Source of the DNA: Meconema thalassinum
Taxonomy: Eukaryota; Arthropoda; Insecta; Orthoptera; Tettigoniidae
Direction of reading: 5' to 3'
Assembly (NCBI GenBank): GCA_946902985.2
Contig: OX336397.1
Coordinates: 153,815,890-153,879,889 of the forward strand
Length of the DNA stretch: 64,000 nt
Position numbers and translations under genes: made by a program. Each line of letters starts with the position of its first letter. Within the stretch, counting starts at the first letter, position 1. The notes under the pieces were generated by a model. It was not told the origin of the DNA. It saw nothing but the letters and a program-made list of their open reading frames with translations, and made no database searches. Below, piece by piece: positions 20,250 to 29,860 of this stretch.

Positions 20250-22250
20250 CATCATCATCATCATCTTGTACAGTTTCCAGCCCCAGGCTGGGTCTGTTTG
20301 GAACATAAGCTCGCCACTTAGTCCTTTCTTCCCACCACCTCTCCACTGTCACTCTGGTCCAGTCCTCGCCTCTCTTCTTGCCACATTCCTCCACTCCTTT
20401 CAGCCATCTATCTCTTGGTCCTTGGTCGTTTCTTCTGCATCTGCATCTCATGTATCCTCTTGGGAAACTTCTTCTCATCCATTCTCTTTATGTGTCCATA
20501 CCACCTCAGTCTTGATGTCTCAATCCTACCTTGCAAGGGCTCCTCTTTCACCATTTCCCTGACCTTTTCATTCCTCACCCTGTCTCTTCTTGTTACTCCG
20601 ATCCTACTTCGCAGGAACTTCATTTCACCTGCCTGTATTCTGCTTATGTCTCTTTTCTTCATTGTCCACGTTTCTGAAGCATAGGTCAGTATCGGGATAT
20701 AGTAGCTTCTGTATAACACTTCCTTGCTTTTTTGTGGGACATCTTTATTCCACACTAAGCTCCTAATGCTTCTCAGAAATGCTTCTGCCTGTCTGCTACG
20801 TTCCGTAATCTCTTTGTCATTTCTCCCATTTTCCTCCACTATACATCCCAAGTACTTGAGACTTTCCACCTTCTCCAGCTGTCCACCTCCAAGTGTTATC
20901 CCACTCATTGGTCTGTCCTTTTTCCTGGTCGTTAACAGGATCTCACATTTACTGATGTTGAACTTCCATCCGTACTCTCCCACTGTTTCTTCCCAAGCCT
21001 TCAGTTGCTCCTGAATTTCCTCCTCGTTTCCCCAGACCATGAGATCATCTGCAAACACCATTGCTTTCATCTTATCTTCTCCTATCTTTCCTGCTATCCG
21101 TGTCATTACCTCGTCCATAACCACAATAAAGAGAAGGGGTGACAGCGCACTACCCTGTTTCAGGCAACTCATTTGTCTGAACCAGTCTGTTCTTTCCCCT
21201 CCAACTTTCACACAACTCACACTTCCACAATACAGTTCCTTCACTCTGCCTACAGTCCCTTTTTCCACTCCCATGTTTTCCATTGCTTGCCAAACCTTCT
21301 CCCTACACACACTATCATAGGCCTTTTCGATGTCCAGGAAGGCCATCAACAGATCCTCTCCAAATTCGTAGTGGTGTTCCTGGAGCTGTCTCACTGAAAA
21401 TATGAGATCCACTGTTGATCTCCCAGGTCTGAATCCATACTGCCCCTCTCTCAATTTTCTCTCCACTTTGGCTCGTATTCTACTTTCTAATATCTTTTCA
21501 TATATATTGGCACAGTGAGGTATGACTGTGATTCCCCTGTAATTTCTGCACTCCTTTCTGCTTCCTTTCTTAAATATTGGGACAATTAATCCTTTCTTCC
21601 AATCTTCTGGGGTCTTTTTCTCCTTCCATATCACCCTCATCACACGGTACAGCCACTGTTTCCCAACCTCCCCTGCTGCCTTCACCATTTCAACACTCAC
21701 TTCATCCACACCCGGTGCTCTTCCTCCTTTCATCTTGTCTATAGCCATCTCCAGTTCTCTCCAAGTCAGGTCCTTTTCCATTCCTGTGTTGTCTTCTCCA
21801 TCTTCCAATACATTGTCTTCCTCCCTATGACCATTTGGATTCAGCAAATCCTAAAAGTACTCTTTCCACACTGTCTTGAGTGTCTCTTTGTTGTGTATCT
21901 CATTTCCGTTTTTGTCCATCATTACCATATCCTCTCGCAGACCTCTTCTCTTACTTTTGACCATCCCATAAATTACTTTCTTATTTCCTCTGCTGTCTTC
22001 CTCCATCATCTCGGTCCACTTTACCATCCACTTCTTCCTCTCCTCTGCGACAATCTTGTTTGCTTCATTCTTCTTTATCTTATAATCTTCCCTTGCCAGA
22101 TCAGTTCTTTCCTGGAACCACACTCTGAAAGCCTTGTTCTTCCTTCCCACAGCTTCTTTTACTCTCTCATTCCACCATGGTGTCTCTTTACACCGCTTTC
22201 TGTTGCTTGTTCTTCCACATACTGCCACTGAAGCTTCCACCAGATCTAGT
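20239..22250 (-). mobile_element. 5'-truncated LINE nested in piggyBac, 11-bp target duplication
   Basis: CCAGATCTAGT occurs at 20,239-20,249 and 22,240-22,250. Between them is a 1,990-bp minus-strand LINE that ends (on the low-coordinate side) in a (GAT)n tail at about 20,250-20,267. The 5' end is truncated before the RT domain. The insertion splits the piggyBac transposase exactly within the duplicated 11 bp. Confidence 0.93.
20268..22239 (-). pseudogene. LINE reverse transcriptase, nearly intact (RTE-like tail)
   Basis: Two long frames join end to end. The first (22,239 to 21,851) is a basic pre-RT region (ETPWWNERVKEAVGRKNKAF, KWMVKWTEMMEED). An in-frame TAG at 21,848-21,850 region separates it from a 479-codon frame (21,847-20,408) with KGGRAPGVDEVSVEM, IVPIFKKGSRKECRNYRGIT, QYGFRPGRSTVD, FLDIEKAYDSV, LKQGSALSPLLF, the catalytic FADD at about residue 265, then KYLGCIVEENG and LRWYGHIKRM. 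The end is frameshifted: RPRDRW-like text continues in another frame as GPRDRWLKGVEECGKKR and runs to the (GAT)n tail. One stop and one frameshift are the only lesions I see, so it is young. It lacks the endonuclease domain through 5' truncation. Confidence 0.9.
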
Positions 22251-23010
22251 AATGGGCTCAATGAGACGTTTCACAACTGCATGCACAATGTTGTCCTGGA
22301 CGTAGGGTCCTTGTGGCTATTGTCTCCCCGGATAAATCTCCATTTTGATAGTGTAGTAGACATGCGAATATATTTTGATGGCGTACTTAGCCGGCTTATT
22401 TGGTATGTAACATCGAATAGAACATATTCCCCTGAAAGATCCCAGCATTTCATCATCAGTTACATGTTCATGAGGTGTCCAGTAGGCCACACATTTCACA
22501 ACAAATTCTTCAAATAATGTCCGTATTGGAGCCAAATTATCAAGTTCTTTTCTGTGCTGTCTGGTGTTGGTGTCATCAAAACGCAAAGCGCGTAGAAGCA
22601 TACAAAAGCGTTTCTGAGACGTGACCAAACGAAACAATTCTGGATCGGATCCATCATTGGCCCATAGACCTTCTACATTCAAACGAGAACTTTTCATAAC
22701 AACCGGTAAATATAGCAAACCTAATAGGTTTAACATTTCTTCAAAATCAGTATCACGAGAATCTCTTTCACGTGATTCCCATACGTAATTTTGCTAATTT
22801 CAGATTCATATAATACACAATTTATTTTATAGTGTGTTCAGGGAAACATAAATGCCATGCTTCCATTGCTGAACTTAAATTTCGTGCTTGTCCTCCGACA
22901 CCTGGTAGATGTCTAACGAAATTCCTATAACTAGTTTTATGTGTCCTGTGTCTGTATTGTACACTCCACGTGGCAACACCATCTTTCCCTCTGTATATAG
23001 GTCTATTTCC
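22251..23010 (-). pseudogene. piggyBac transposase, N-terminal part
   Basis: Minus-strand blocks in order: NRPIYRGKDGVATWSV near 23,000, PGVGGQARNLSSAMEAWHLC, a stop, IVYYMNLK, ESRERDSRDTDFEEMLNLLG (22,780-22,720), LLYLPVVMKSSRLNVEGLW, FRLVTSQKRFCMLLRALRF, FDDTN, ELDNLAPIRTLFEEF, HVTDDEMLGSFRG (first catalytic Asp area) and KPAKYAIKIY, then PQGPYVQDNIVHAVVKRLIE up to the LINE insertion. This is the DDE_Tnp_1_7 domain of piggyBac. Stops near 22,790 and 22,318 show decay. Confidence 0.88.
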
Positions 23011-23519
23011 TACAAAATTGTCAGAACTTGAAACATCGGGGTCTCTTTCTATTCCTAAAACCTAACTTTCACTACTTTGTTCAATTCGTTCAACATTATC
23101 TATTTCATTATTACTGTCACTGTCCATCAAATCAGCAGAATCTACACCCGCTTATTTCCTCTTGTTCATCTGCTTTTCATCCATCCATTGTAACACTTTC
23201 CGTGCAGTCTCGTCACTCACAGTTCAATATACTTACATACAGTCAATATATTTTTAGTATTCAACAATGCCAGAAATAGGAACGTAACAGGGCGCAAGGT
23301 GAGGGAAGATCTCACTGAACTGCAAGGCTTACTACAATGCACTGCAAAGCTAAAAAGTATCCCTTATCAACAAGCAGTAGTTAAAAATGACGCGAAAATT
23401 AGTGAACTTGGAATACCTTGAATATTTGACACGTGCGCATAACCATTGTGCGATATGACATGATTAAATCAAGGAGTGAGGGATTTCCCGGTGCCGGGTT
23501 AAGAACCCTAAATTTTAGG

Positions 23520-23930
23520 ATAGATTCCAAAATGAATTCTCTGAATCATTTGAAATTAAAACTGAACTTCGACAGGGAGATGGACTCTCACCATTATTGT
23601 TTTATTGTGTGTTGGAAAGAATAATGGGAGAATGGACTAAGATATGTCAACCACATCTCAAGATTGGCAAATATATAAAATGTTATTCCTTAGTACTCGC
23701 AGATGATCTTGCACTACTTGCAAATGATATAGAAGAAGCTAAATTTCAACTAGAAGAACTTGAAAGCATTATAAAACAAGTTGGGTAACTCATTTCATAT
23801 GAGAAAACGGAAACAATGTCAACCTTCAAGGCTCCAGCCCCAGCTATTAAACAATAACAAACTACAATTGTAATTCAATTTGAATATCTTGGTGAAATTC
23901 ACTTGGATAAACAAAGAAAATTCGCCAATA
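23520..23930 (+). pseudogene. LINE reverse transcriptase core fragment
   Basis: Frame reads SESFEIKTELRQGDGLSPLL (RT motif 4), ERIMGEWTKI, YSLVLADDLALLANDIEEAK with the catalytic ADD box, then LEELESIIKQVG, a stop, and FEYLGE after further decay. It belongs to the family of LINE whose C-terminal parts appear at 18.5, 47.5 and 63.5 kb. It starts directly after the right TTAA of piggyBac, but the left flank of piggyBac is not collinear RT, so I do not claim piggyBac split this copy. Confidence 0.8.
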
Positions 23931-23939
23931 GAAAGTAGA

Positions 23940-24175
23940 ACATTTACATTACAAAAGTAATTTCAAGAAACACATGTTGGTCCACAGTGGTCTAATGCCA
24001 TATTCATGTAACCTTACCTTATTTGAATACTCACATACTGACGCACAGTGGTATAAAGCCTCATTCCTGTGGTACATGCGGAAGGAAATTTAATGATAAG
24101 TAGTAAACAGCCATGTACCCACGTTCATGTAGTACATGCGGAATCTAAATACATCAAGAAAAGTTTCGCCTAACG
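23940..24175 (+). pseudogene. Decayed C2H2 zinc-finger relic
   Basis: Pieces SNFKKHMLVHSGLMPYSC, then in another frame HSGIKPHSCGTCGRKFNDK, show finger ends, the HSG linker and the CGTCGRKFNDK block that is also in the larger array at 27.4 and 27.7 kb. Frame breaks remove function. It is in the opposite orientation to the main array. Confidence 0.75.
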
Positions 24176-24179
24176 CTGG

Positions 24180-24590
24180 TCAAGTGTCGTAGAGGTCTCA
24201 AACCAATTGTTCGTTCCTGCGTGCGTGATAATCGGCTGTGAGTACTCCCCAGTGTCAATGTGGATAGATCTGTGTGAATGTGGATATGACCCGGTGAACA
24301 TATGCAAAACCAATACATCTGTGACCGATACCAACCGGGAGGAGGAGGTGCAATGTATGGTCATCGAACCCCTCTTCTGTACACCCATGGGCGTATGACA
24401 GGAATACCATCCTCGCACTTGTAGTGAAAGGGTATGCTGAGATTTTCGGCCTAATTTTTTTTCGTGGACGATATCGCTCGGCTGCACATACTTGGCATTG
24501 GTAGTGCCTTTCTTCAGGAGAATGGATCTTAATTAAGTAGAGCAGGCGAGCACACTGCTTTATAAATCAGTCCTTCCTCATTTTACTCTA
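24180..24590 (+). repeat. Copy of the 4,385-4,680 segment, with a 100-bp extra block
   Basis: CTGGTCAAGTGTCGTAGAGG and later AGTGAAAGGGTATGCTGA and TTGGCATTG line up with the 4.4-kb copy. The block around 24,235-24,385 has no partner in the 4.4-kb copy, so it was inserted here or lost there. Confidence 0.6.
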
Positions 24591-24814
24591 CGGCACTAGA
24601 GCCTGAGTTTAACGTCGATCGAAAGTTTAGAGTAGCACGATTAACACTCTTTAGACTCGATAATGTTCTATAAGAAAACTTTGCACAGCAAGTATCACAT
24701 AAATGTGGCTTTAGATGATTAAGGATCATCATGTGTCTTTTCCTATCGCCTTTCTGAGTGAATTTGACACCGTATGTACTACATAAATGTGTTCTTACAC
24801 CACCATGGATCAAC
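24583..24814 (-). pseudogene. Zinc-finger array, 3' part beyond the TIR element
   Basis: Minus-strand frame reads LIHGGVRTHLCSTYGVKFTQ (finger with the second Cys changed to Tyr), KGDRKRHMMILNHLKPHLCD with His lost in the last zinc-binding position, TCCAKFS, then non-finger text to a stop at 24,583. It joins in frame to the segment ending at 27,101 (SSLKLQT) when the inserted element and one AAC duplication are removed, so it is the continuation of the 27.2-28.2 kb gene. Multiple missing ligands show that the tail was already decaying or has decayed since. Confidence 0.8.
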
Positions 24815-25046
24815 GGGCGCGTTCAGCGGGCTCAGCAATCTGCTAACCTGCTAGGTACTTGCTGACTTGTTGCTAGGCTAGCAAGCTTGAGCCCGCCTGA
24901 ACGCTTTGCTACAAGCTGACGCGGGAACTTTGAGCAATGCACAGAGTTCCTTTGAAGCTACCATACTTATTGGTCCATGGTCTATGATAAATACATAGAA
25001 AATAATAACTTTTATGCGACAGAGCTGTAGACAGCCCTGTTAATGC

Positions 25047-25370
25047 GCGGCGCTAGGCCGTGGAGCCAAGCTATCTGCGGACTCGGGAGACGTGAGTTCA
25101 AATCCCACCGTCGGCCGTCATGTAAATGGTTTTCAGTGGTTTCCAATATCCAGGTCCAGGCAAATACCGGGACAGTAAGTTACCTTCTAATAGGCCACGA
25201 CCTCTATCTTCCATCTCCTAGTCAAGTTTCATTAATTTCAGTTCTCATGAGGTTGGCGTCAGGAAGTCCATCCGGCGGTATAAACCAACCGCCTCATAGA
25301 CGTTCATCGTATCTCATCCGCGACCCTGTTGAAAACGGGAATAATAAGGGGGTAGACATCCTGACGATAA
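25047..25370 (+). repeat. SINE (family 2), full copy
   Basis: tRNA-like head with GGCCGTGGAGCCAAGC region and GTGAGTTCAAATCCCACC (B box), body GGTTTTCAGTGGTTTCC, CAAATACCGGGACAGTA, ATGAGGTTGGCGTCAGGAAG, tail GACCCTGTTGAAAACGGGAA and AATAAGGGGGTAGAC. Lies inside the TIR element, so it inserted there later or was carried. Confidence 0.8.
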
Positions 25371-25499
25371 GAATAACTCTTCTTTTGAAATTAAATTTTA
25401 TTGTAGGCTCGTCCACTCCTTTAATTAGGCTGATTTCTTATTTAAACATCCGTCGAAATTTGTAAAGAAATATTGAATTACCCCTTCAGTTATTTAATT

Positions 25500-25965
25500 C
25501 TCCTACGTGTTACGCGGGGTAGATGACCACGCTGTTCCACCCTTTAAAACAATTATCATAAAATACCCTACTATCAAACAAGCCAATTGTTTGGGGCAAC
25601 ATAACCCACAAAATTAACATGTATTAATTCCATAAAATCCAATCAAAGAAGTTTTTTCATATTACTGCTGCCCATAGTGGTAAAACTCAGCACTGTATGT
25701 AAATAATTGTAGTGCTAGGCTATTGGCAAGCTATTTTTGCTTTAGCTTAAAATTAATAAAATGAGGGATATCACTTTGTTGCCCCAAGCCGTTCAGTTAT
25801 TTAATTCCCCCATATATTTCAATAAGGTAGCATATCAGATAGATTAAAAATGTATATACAAAAACTTTTCCTACAAAAATGTGTCGAGTAATAAATAACT
25901 TAATTCTTGTAATATTTCTTTAAGGGGGCAGATGACCTCATAGTTCCGCCTCTTAAAACAACAAT
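25500..25965 (+). repeat. Two copies of a GATGACC...TTAAAACAA repeat
   Basis: GGGGTAGATGACCACGCTG with CCTTTAAAACAAT (25,517-25,552) and GGGGGCAGATGACCTCATAG with CTCTTAAAACAAC (25,924-25,963), 408 bp apart. The word order resembles 3' tails of arthropod retroposons. The surrounding sequence is AT-rich with no coding signal. Confidence 0.5.
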
Positions 25966-27103
25966 AACTATTTCTTTAAGGTTTGGGTGATAAAATATTA
26001 ATTGTTGCTTCTCTCCCAAACTAATTGGACAGAATCATGTTGACTGACTGAAAAGAATTCTTTTAATGAAAATTTAATAGGAAGTTTTCACAGCTAGGGG
26101 AGACGTGCTCTATTCAGTCAACTAAGACTTGACCAAGTTTTAGAAGAAAAAAAATCCTGCGAGTCGCCTTTGTTATCTAAGAAAGAATCAATTTTCAGTC
26201 GCTAAACACAGTACGTGCCCGAATAATTTGTCACACTAACTGGAAAGGATTTAATTGACCACATTGCTGTGTTGACTGTCTGAAAATAGATTCTTTTAAT
26301 ATTATAAAACTTGAGGGTAAGTCGATACTCACCATAGAATACTGTAATATTGGAATGCAAGAGAAATATAGATGTCCTTAATGATATGGATTCAAAATAA
26401 GGTTGAATATTTGGAATGGTTTCCCTATGTTGGCTGACAGACAGAAAATATTTACTACAGTAATATTCAATGCCAGCTATTTGTATTGAATTGTGCTCTT
26501 ACCTGGGAATCTACCCATTCGTTTATCCACATTTTGTAATAAGGGTATAAGATAGGGAGACCAGAAAAAGAATTGAAGTGAACATATTTTTAAACCATTT
26601 ATTAACTTAATTCATATTAATTTATTCAAAATTCATTGCTATTTTTCCTCTTTTTAGACTTTGGTTCCATCCTACCACCATTTTATAGACATTTAATGCA
26701 ACAGACATTAAAAACCACAATTAGCAGAAGAAAAAGTTTTATAATTTTAAATATAAATGAGACAGTATGAAATTCACGGGTACTCACACATCCCAAGAGA
26801 AAAGATGCGAGTTCCAACACAATTATCATCTTGGCTCTATTATACAACGTCAACAACACTGAAATAGAATTTAAGGAACCTAATACGTTCATTCGCCGAA
26901 CGTGCAGAACTTGATCAATTTGATTCCCCGCCATGCGCCGCAAGTCAGCAGAAACAAGCTAGCAAGCCAGCAGAGAAAAAGTTTGCTGGCTCTGCTGAGC
27001 CCTTGCTACCTACGTCACATCCGCTAGCAAGCCCGCTGAACGGCAAACTCAGAATCTGCTGACCGTTTGCTGGCCAGCAATGAGCCCGCTGAACGCGCCC
27101 AAC

Positions 27104-27195
27104 GTTTGTAGCTTCAAACTGCTTTCCTCAATAAAGGTTGCTCCTCATGTATCTCAGGAATAGGGCTTCACTCCAGTATGGGTCGTCATGTGTCT
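27104..27195 (-). pseudogene. Zinc-finger array, decayed segment between stop and TIR insertion
   Basis: In the same frame as the upstream array: RHMTTHTGVKPYS, a TGA in place of the first Cys, another TGA in place of the second, GATFIEESSLKLQT, then the insertion point. Loss of both zinc-binding cysteines and the leading TAA show relaxed selection on the distal fingers. Confidence 0.8.
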
Positions 27196-28162
27196 TTACA
27201 AATTTCCTTTCTGAATGAAGTCAGCGCCGCATATATTACATGTATGTGGCTTTCGTCCACTATGAATCGGCATGTGTAGGTCCAAACTACTTTTACGTTT
27301 AAACATGGCTCCGCATGAAGCACAGGAATAAGGTCTATTACCACAATGGATCGACATGTGCTTCTTTAAGTTGCTCTTATCATTAAATTTCCTTCCGCAT
27401 GTACCACAGGAATGAGGCTTTATACCACTGTGCGTCAACATGTGAGTATTCAAATGAGGTTTCTGTGTAAAGTTTGCTCCGCATGTACCACACAAATAGG
27501 GCTTCAATGTACTATGGATCGTCATGTGTCTTTGCAAATTAACTTTCTGAATAAAATCAGCACCGCATATATTACAGTTATGTGGCCTTTGTCCACTATG
27601 GATCAACAAGTGGATATCCAAACTACTTTTTGAATTAAACATTGTTCCGCATGAAGCACAGGAATAAGGTCTAATACCACTATGGATCGACATGTGCTTC
27701 TTTAAGTTGCTCTTATCATTAAATTTCCTTCCGCATGTACCACAGGAATGAGGCTTTATACCACTGTGCGTCAACATGTGAGTATTCAAATGAGGTTTCT
27801 GTGTAAAGTTTGCTCCGCAGCAGCTGCACGAATACGGCTTTAGACCACTATGGATCGCCATGTGTCTCTTTAAGTTGCTCTTATCTTTAAATTTCTTCTC
27901 GCATGTACCACAGCATTGAGGCTGTATACTGATATGGGTCAACATGTGGCTTTTCAAACTACCTTCCTGAGTAAAGTTTGCTCCGCATAAGCTACATAGA
28001 AAAGGCCTTAGACCACTATGGACCGGCATGTGTCTCTTCAAATCACTTTCTCGTTTAAAGTTACTTCCGCATGTTTTGCATATATACGGTATTTCTATCT
28101 TCATGATACAATCTTCATTGCGTGAGGCTCCGACTGAATCTCCTGTGAGTGTTTTCTCCGAC
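27196..28162 (-). CDS. C2H2 zinc-finger protein exon, 10 full fingers plus a truncated one
   Basis: A 302-codon frame starts with Met at 28,104. Ten complete C2H2 fingers follow with conserved Cys/His spacing and HSGxxP linkers, beginning CKTCGSNFKRESDLKRHM and ending with CASCGAMFKRKSSLDLHM; an eleventh (CNICGADFIQKGNL) is cut by a TAA at 27,196. Fingers 4-7 and 8-11 are near-identical four-finger blocks, a tandem duplication of 336 bases. Upstream, a CTTCCACAG acceptor-like site (minus strand, 28,163) and an open frame (SEKTLTGDSVGASRNEDCIM) suggest the exon begins at 28,162 and Met 28,104 is internal. Past the stop the frame continues as decayed fingers (RHMTTHTGVKPYS) to 27,104, then beyond the TIR element. 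No KRAB, ZAD or BTB domain is seen. Likely a sequence-specific nuclear DNA-binding protein; whether it is expressed is unknown. Confidence 0.8.
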
Positions 28163-29540
28163 CTGTGGAAGATAGGTTGATTCGGTGGTGGATTTCTAAT
28201 GATACCACTTCGTAAATAACCACTATAAGTATAATAGCATTAATCACAAAGAATAAACTTCTGTATCTAAAATATTCTATAAATGTATCAATTACACACT
28301 TATTCGTAAGCATAGATTTAAAAGCCTAAATGTAATGCATATTATAATGATCAAAACGTGTTATCCACGATAATTTTTAACCGCTTCAGTCTTAGGGAAT
28401 ATTACATCAATTTCGGAACAATGGTGTTGACCGATTGAAAAGCATTTAATTTCACTATATGAGAAGATCAAGAGAAATAATATCTTTGCGTTCAGAATAT
28501 CGAACTAGTGAAAAGTTAACTAGTGGAGTTTTAGCACTTGCATTACCTTACAAGTTTTTCTCAAATAGAAGAACTGAGCTCGTTCCTATTGTTCAATGAT
28601 GTGGTGTTTGTGCAGTATAATATTGCAGAGAAAAATACGTCCTGCTTTATATCTGAAGTACGAGCATTCAACTTTTATTTCTCTCACATATTGCAATGGA
28701 AAGTAGTCTTTCACATGCTTTTACTGTAACGAGTTGGAATGACGGATTACATTTGAAAAGAAAGGACTGTTTGAGCACATCACAACTATTTAATTGAAAT
28801 GGGCCACTGAACACCAAGTAAAGCGATGGGATTGTTCATTCACGTGCAACAACTTAATTAGTACTTCGTTTGCTATATAACAGCCATATTGCCTAGTTGC
28901 AATATACATCCCACTGTATTTTGTAAACATACTGGTTATCGTACTTCACTATTGAAAACCACACTGATCACTGGATAGCATTAATTGGGGCTATACCGAT
29001 TATGTAGAGATGATGCATTTACCTGGACTTTATACAAAGAACGGCATGGTACACAAAGAGTGGTCTGTTATACAGAAGCTGCTAACCCTTTAAGAACCAC
29101 ACTATACAGCACACACTTACCCAAATCTCGGCATACCACTGCATGCCTCCCCTCTAGAATTTCACATTTCAACTGGCACGATTTATTCTGAACTTTCACT
29201 TTCCTCACCACGATGGCTTATTCCTCCTCCCCCGAAGTAGTATTTAAAAATTCACGGCCTTTACTTACGATTAAATCAGTTGAGAAAATGTACACAGAAT
29301 TTCCAAAATAATTTCTGGTGCCAAGAAAACGCAAATACCAATTTTGGGCCTTTATTGACAATGATTGTGTAAGAATGCGCGTTGTGTGCGTCACGATACG
29401 TCATTAATTATTTTCTTGAAATGACGTAGTATCAACATTAATACTTTGTCAGTTCTGCTTTTTAACCTTGTGCCGTGGAGTGAAGTGATGGCTTAGTTGT
29501 GATTTTGTGTCTAAGTGGATGACAATGGTTGATTGATTGA
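28163..29540. other. Non-coding stretch upstream of the zinc-finger exon
   Basis: If the acceptor at 28,163 is real, this would be intron. AT-rich with short unrecognised frames only. No SINE or transposase remnant identified. Confidence 0.45.
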
Positions 29541-29860
29541 CCTGGTTCTATTTCATAATACTCGACAAGTCGACATATGTCAGTCCTCATAAAATGACCG
29601 AGAATTCGGTAGTTCGACAAGTTTCCGTTTCTCAAAGCATGGCAATTCAACACATATGTCACGAAAATTTACAAAATTGTCGTGACATATTGCCAGAAAG
29701 CTGTTTCATAAAGTTGTAATGCCGACAGGTAGAAATCTAACTAATTTGTCAATATGTCACCAGTTTTTCTTCATGAACTAATACATATGTCAGCTGGTGT
29801 TGTACAATTGTCAAGGTGTCATCGAAAACTCGACAGGCGCCTTGTTACATGCCCATTATT
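29540..29860. repeat. Cluster of short TGTCA / ACATATGT motifs
   Basis: At least nine copies of TGTC or its complement GACA occur in about 300 bases, several within the palindromes ACATATGTCA (29,651; 29,781) and GACATATGTCA (29,572), others as TTGTCGTGACATATTG, TTTGTCAATATGTCACC and ACTCGACAGG. Such dense short direct and inverted motifs are typical of subterminal transposase-binding regions of DNA transposons. No transposase is adjacent. Confidence 0.5.

Larger units (their letters stand above)
19110..23502 (-). mobile_element. piggyBac element with TTAA target duplications, interrupted by a LINE
   Basis: TTAA at 19,110-19,113 and 23,499-23,502 flanks a body (19,114-23,498) with 9-bp terminal inverted repeats CCCGGCACC / GGTGCCGGG. 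Precise TTAA targeting is the mark of piggyBac. Transposase remnants of piggyBac type lie inside on the minus strand in the right order. A 1,990-bp LINE (20,250-22,239) with an 11-bp duplication is nested in the gene, so the original element was about 2.4 kb. Confidence 0.93.
24812..27103. mobile_element. Unclassified 2.3-kb TIR element with 3-bp target duplication
   Basis: Element 24,815-27,100 (2,286 bp) is bounded by a perfect 20-bp inverted repeat GGGCGCGTTCAGCGGGCTCA and its complement, with AAC on each side (24,812-24,814; 27,101-27,103). The left end also holds an inner inverted copy of the terminus (24,889-24,904), so the first 90 bases can fold back; the right end has GCTAGCAAG and GCTGAACG repeats. 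No transposase frame is visible; inside are a family-2 SINE and two copies of a GATGACC repeat. A 3-bp duplication fits PIF/Harbinger-like or CACTA-like mechanisms, but the target (AAC) and ends match neither well. Confidence 0.85.

Noticed and set aside
20409..21400. Several plus-strand frames of 70-120 codons
   Set aside because: Shadow frames of the minus-strand LINE reverse transcriptase.
18495..23930. piggyBac splitting a single LINE (C-terminal piece on the left, RT core on the right)
   Set aside because: The order is wrong for one plus-strand element (C-terminal part lies upstream of the RT core) and the sequences next to the TTAA sites do not join.
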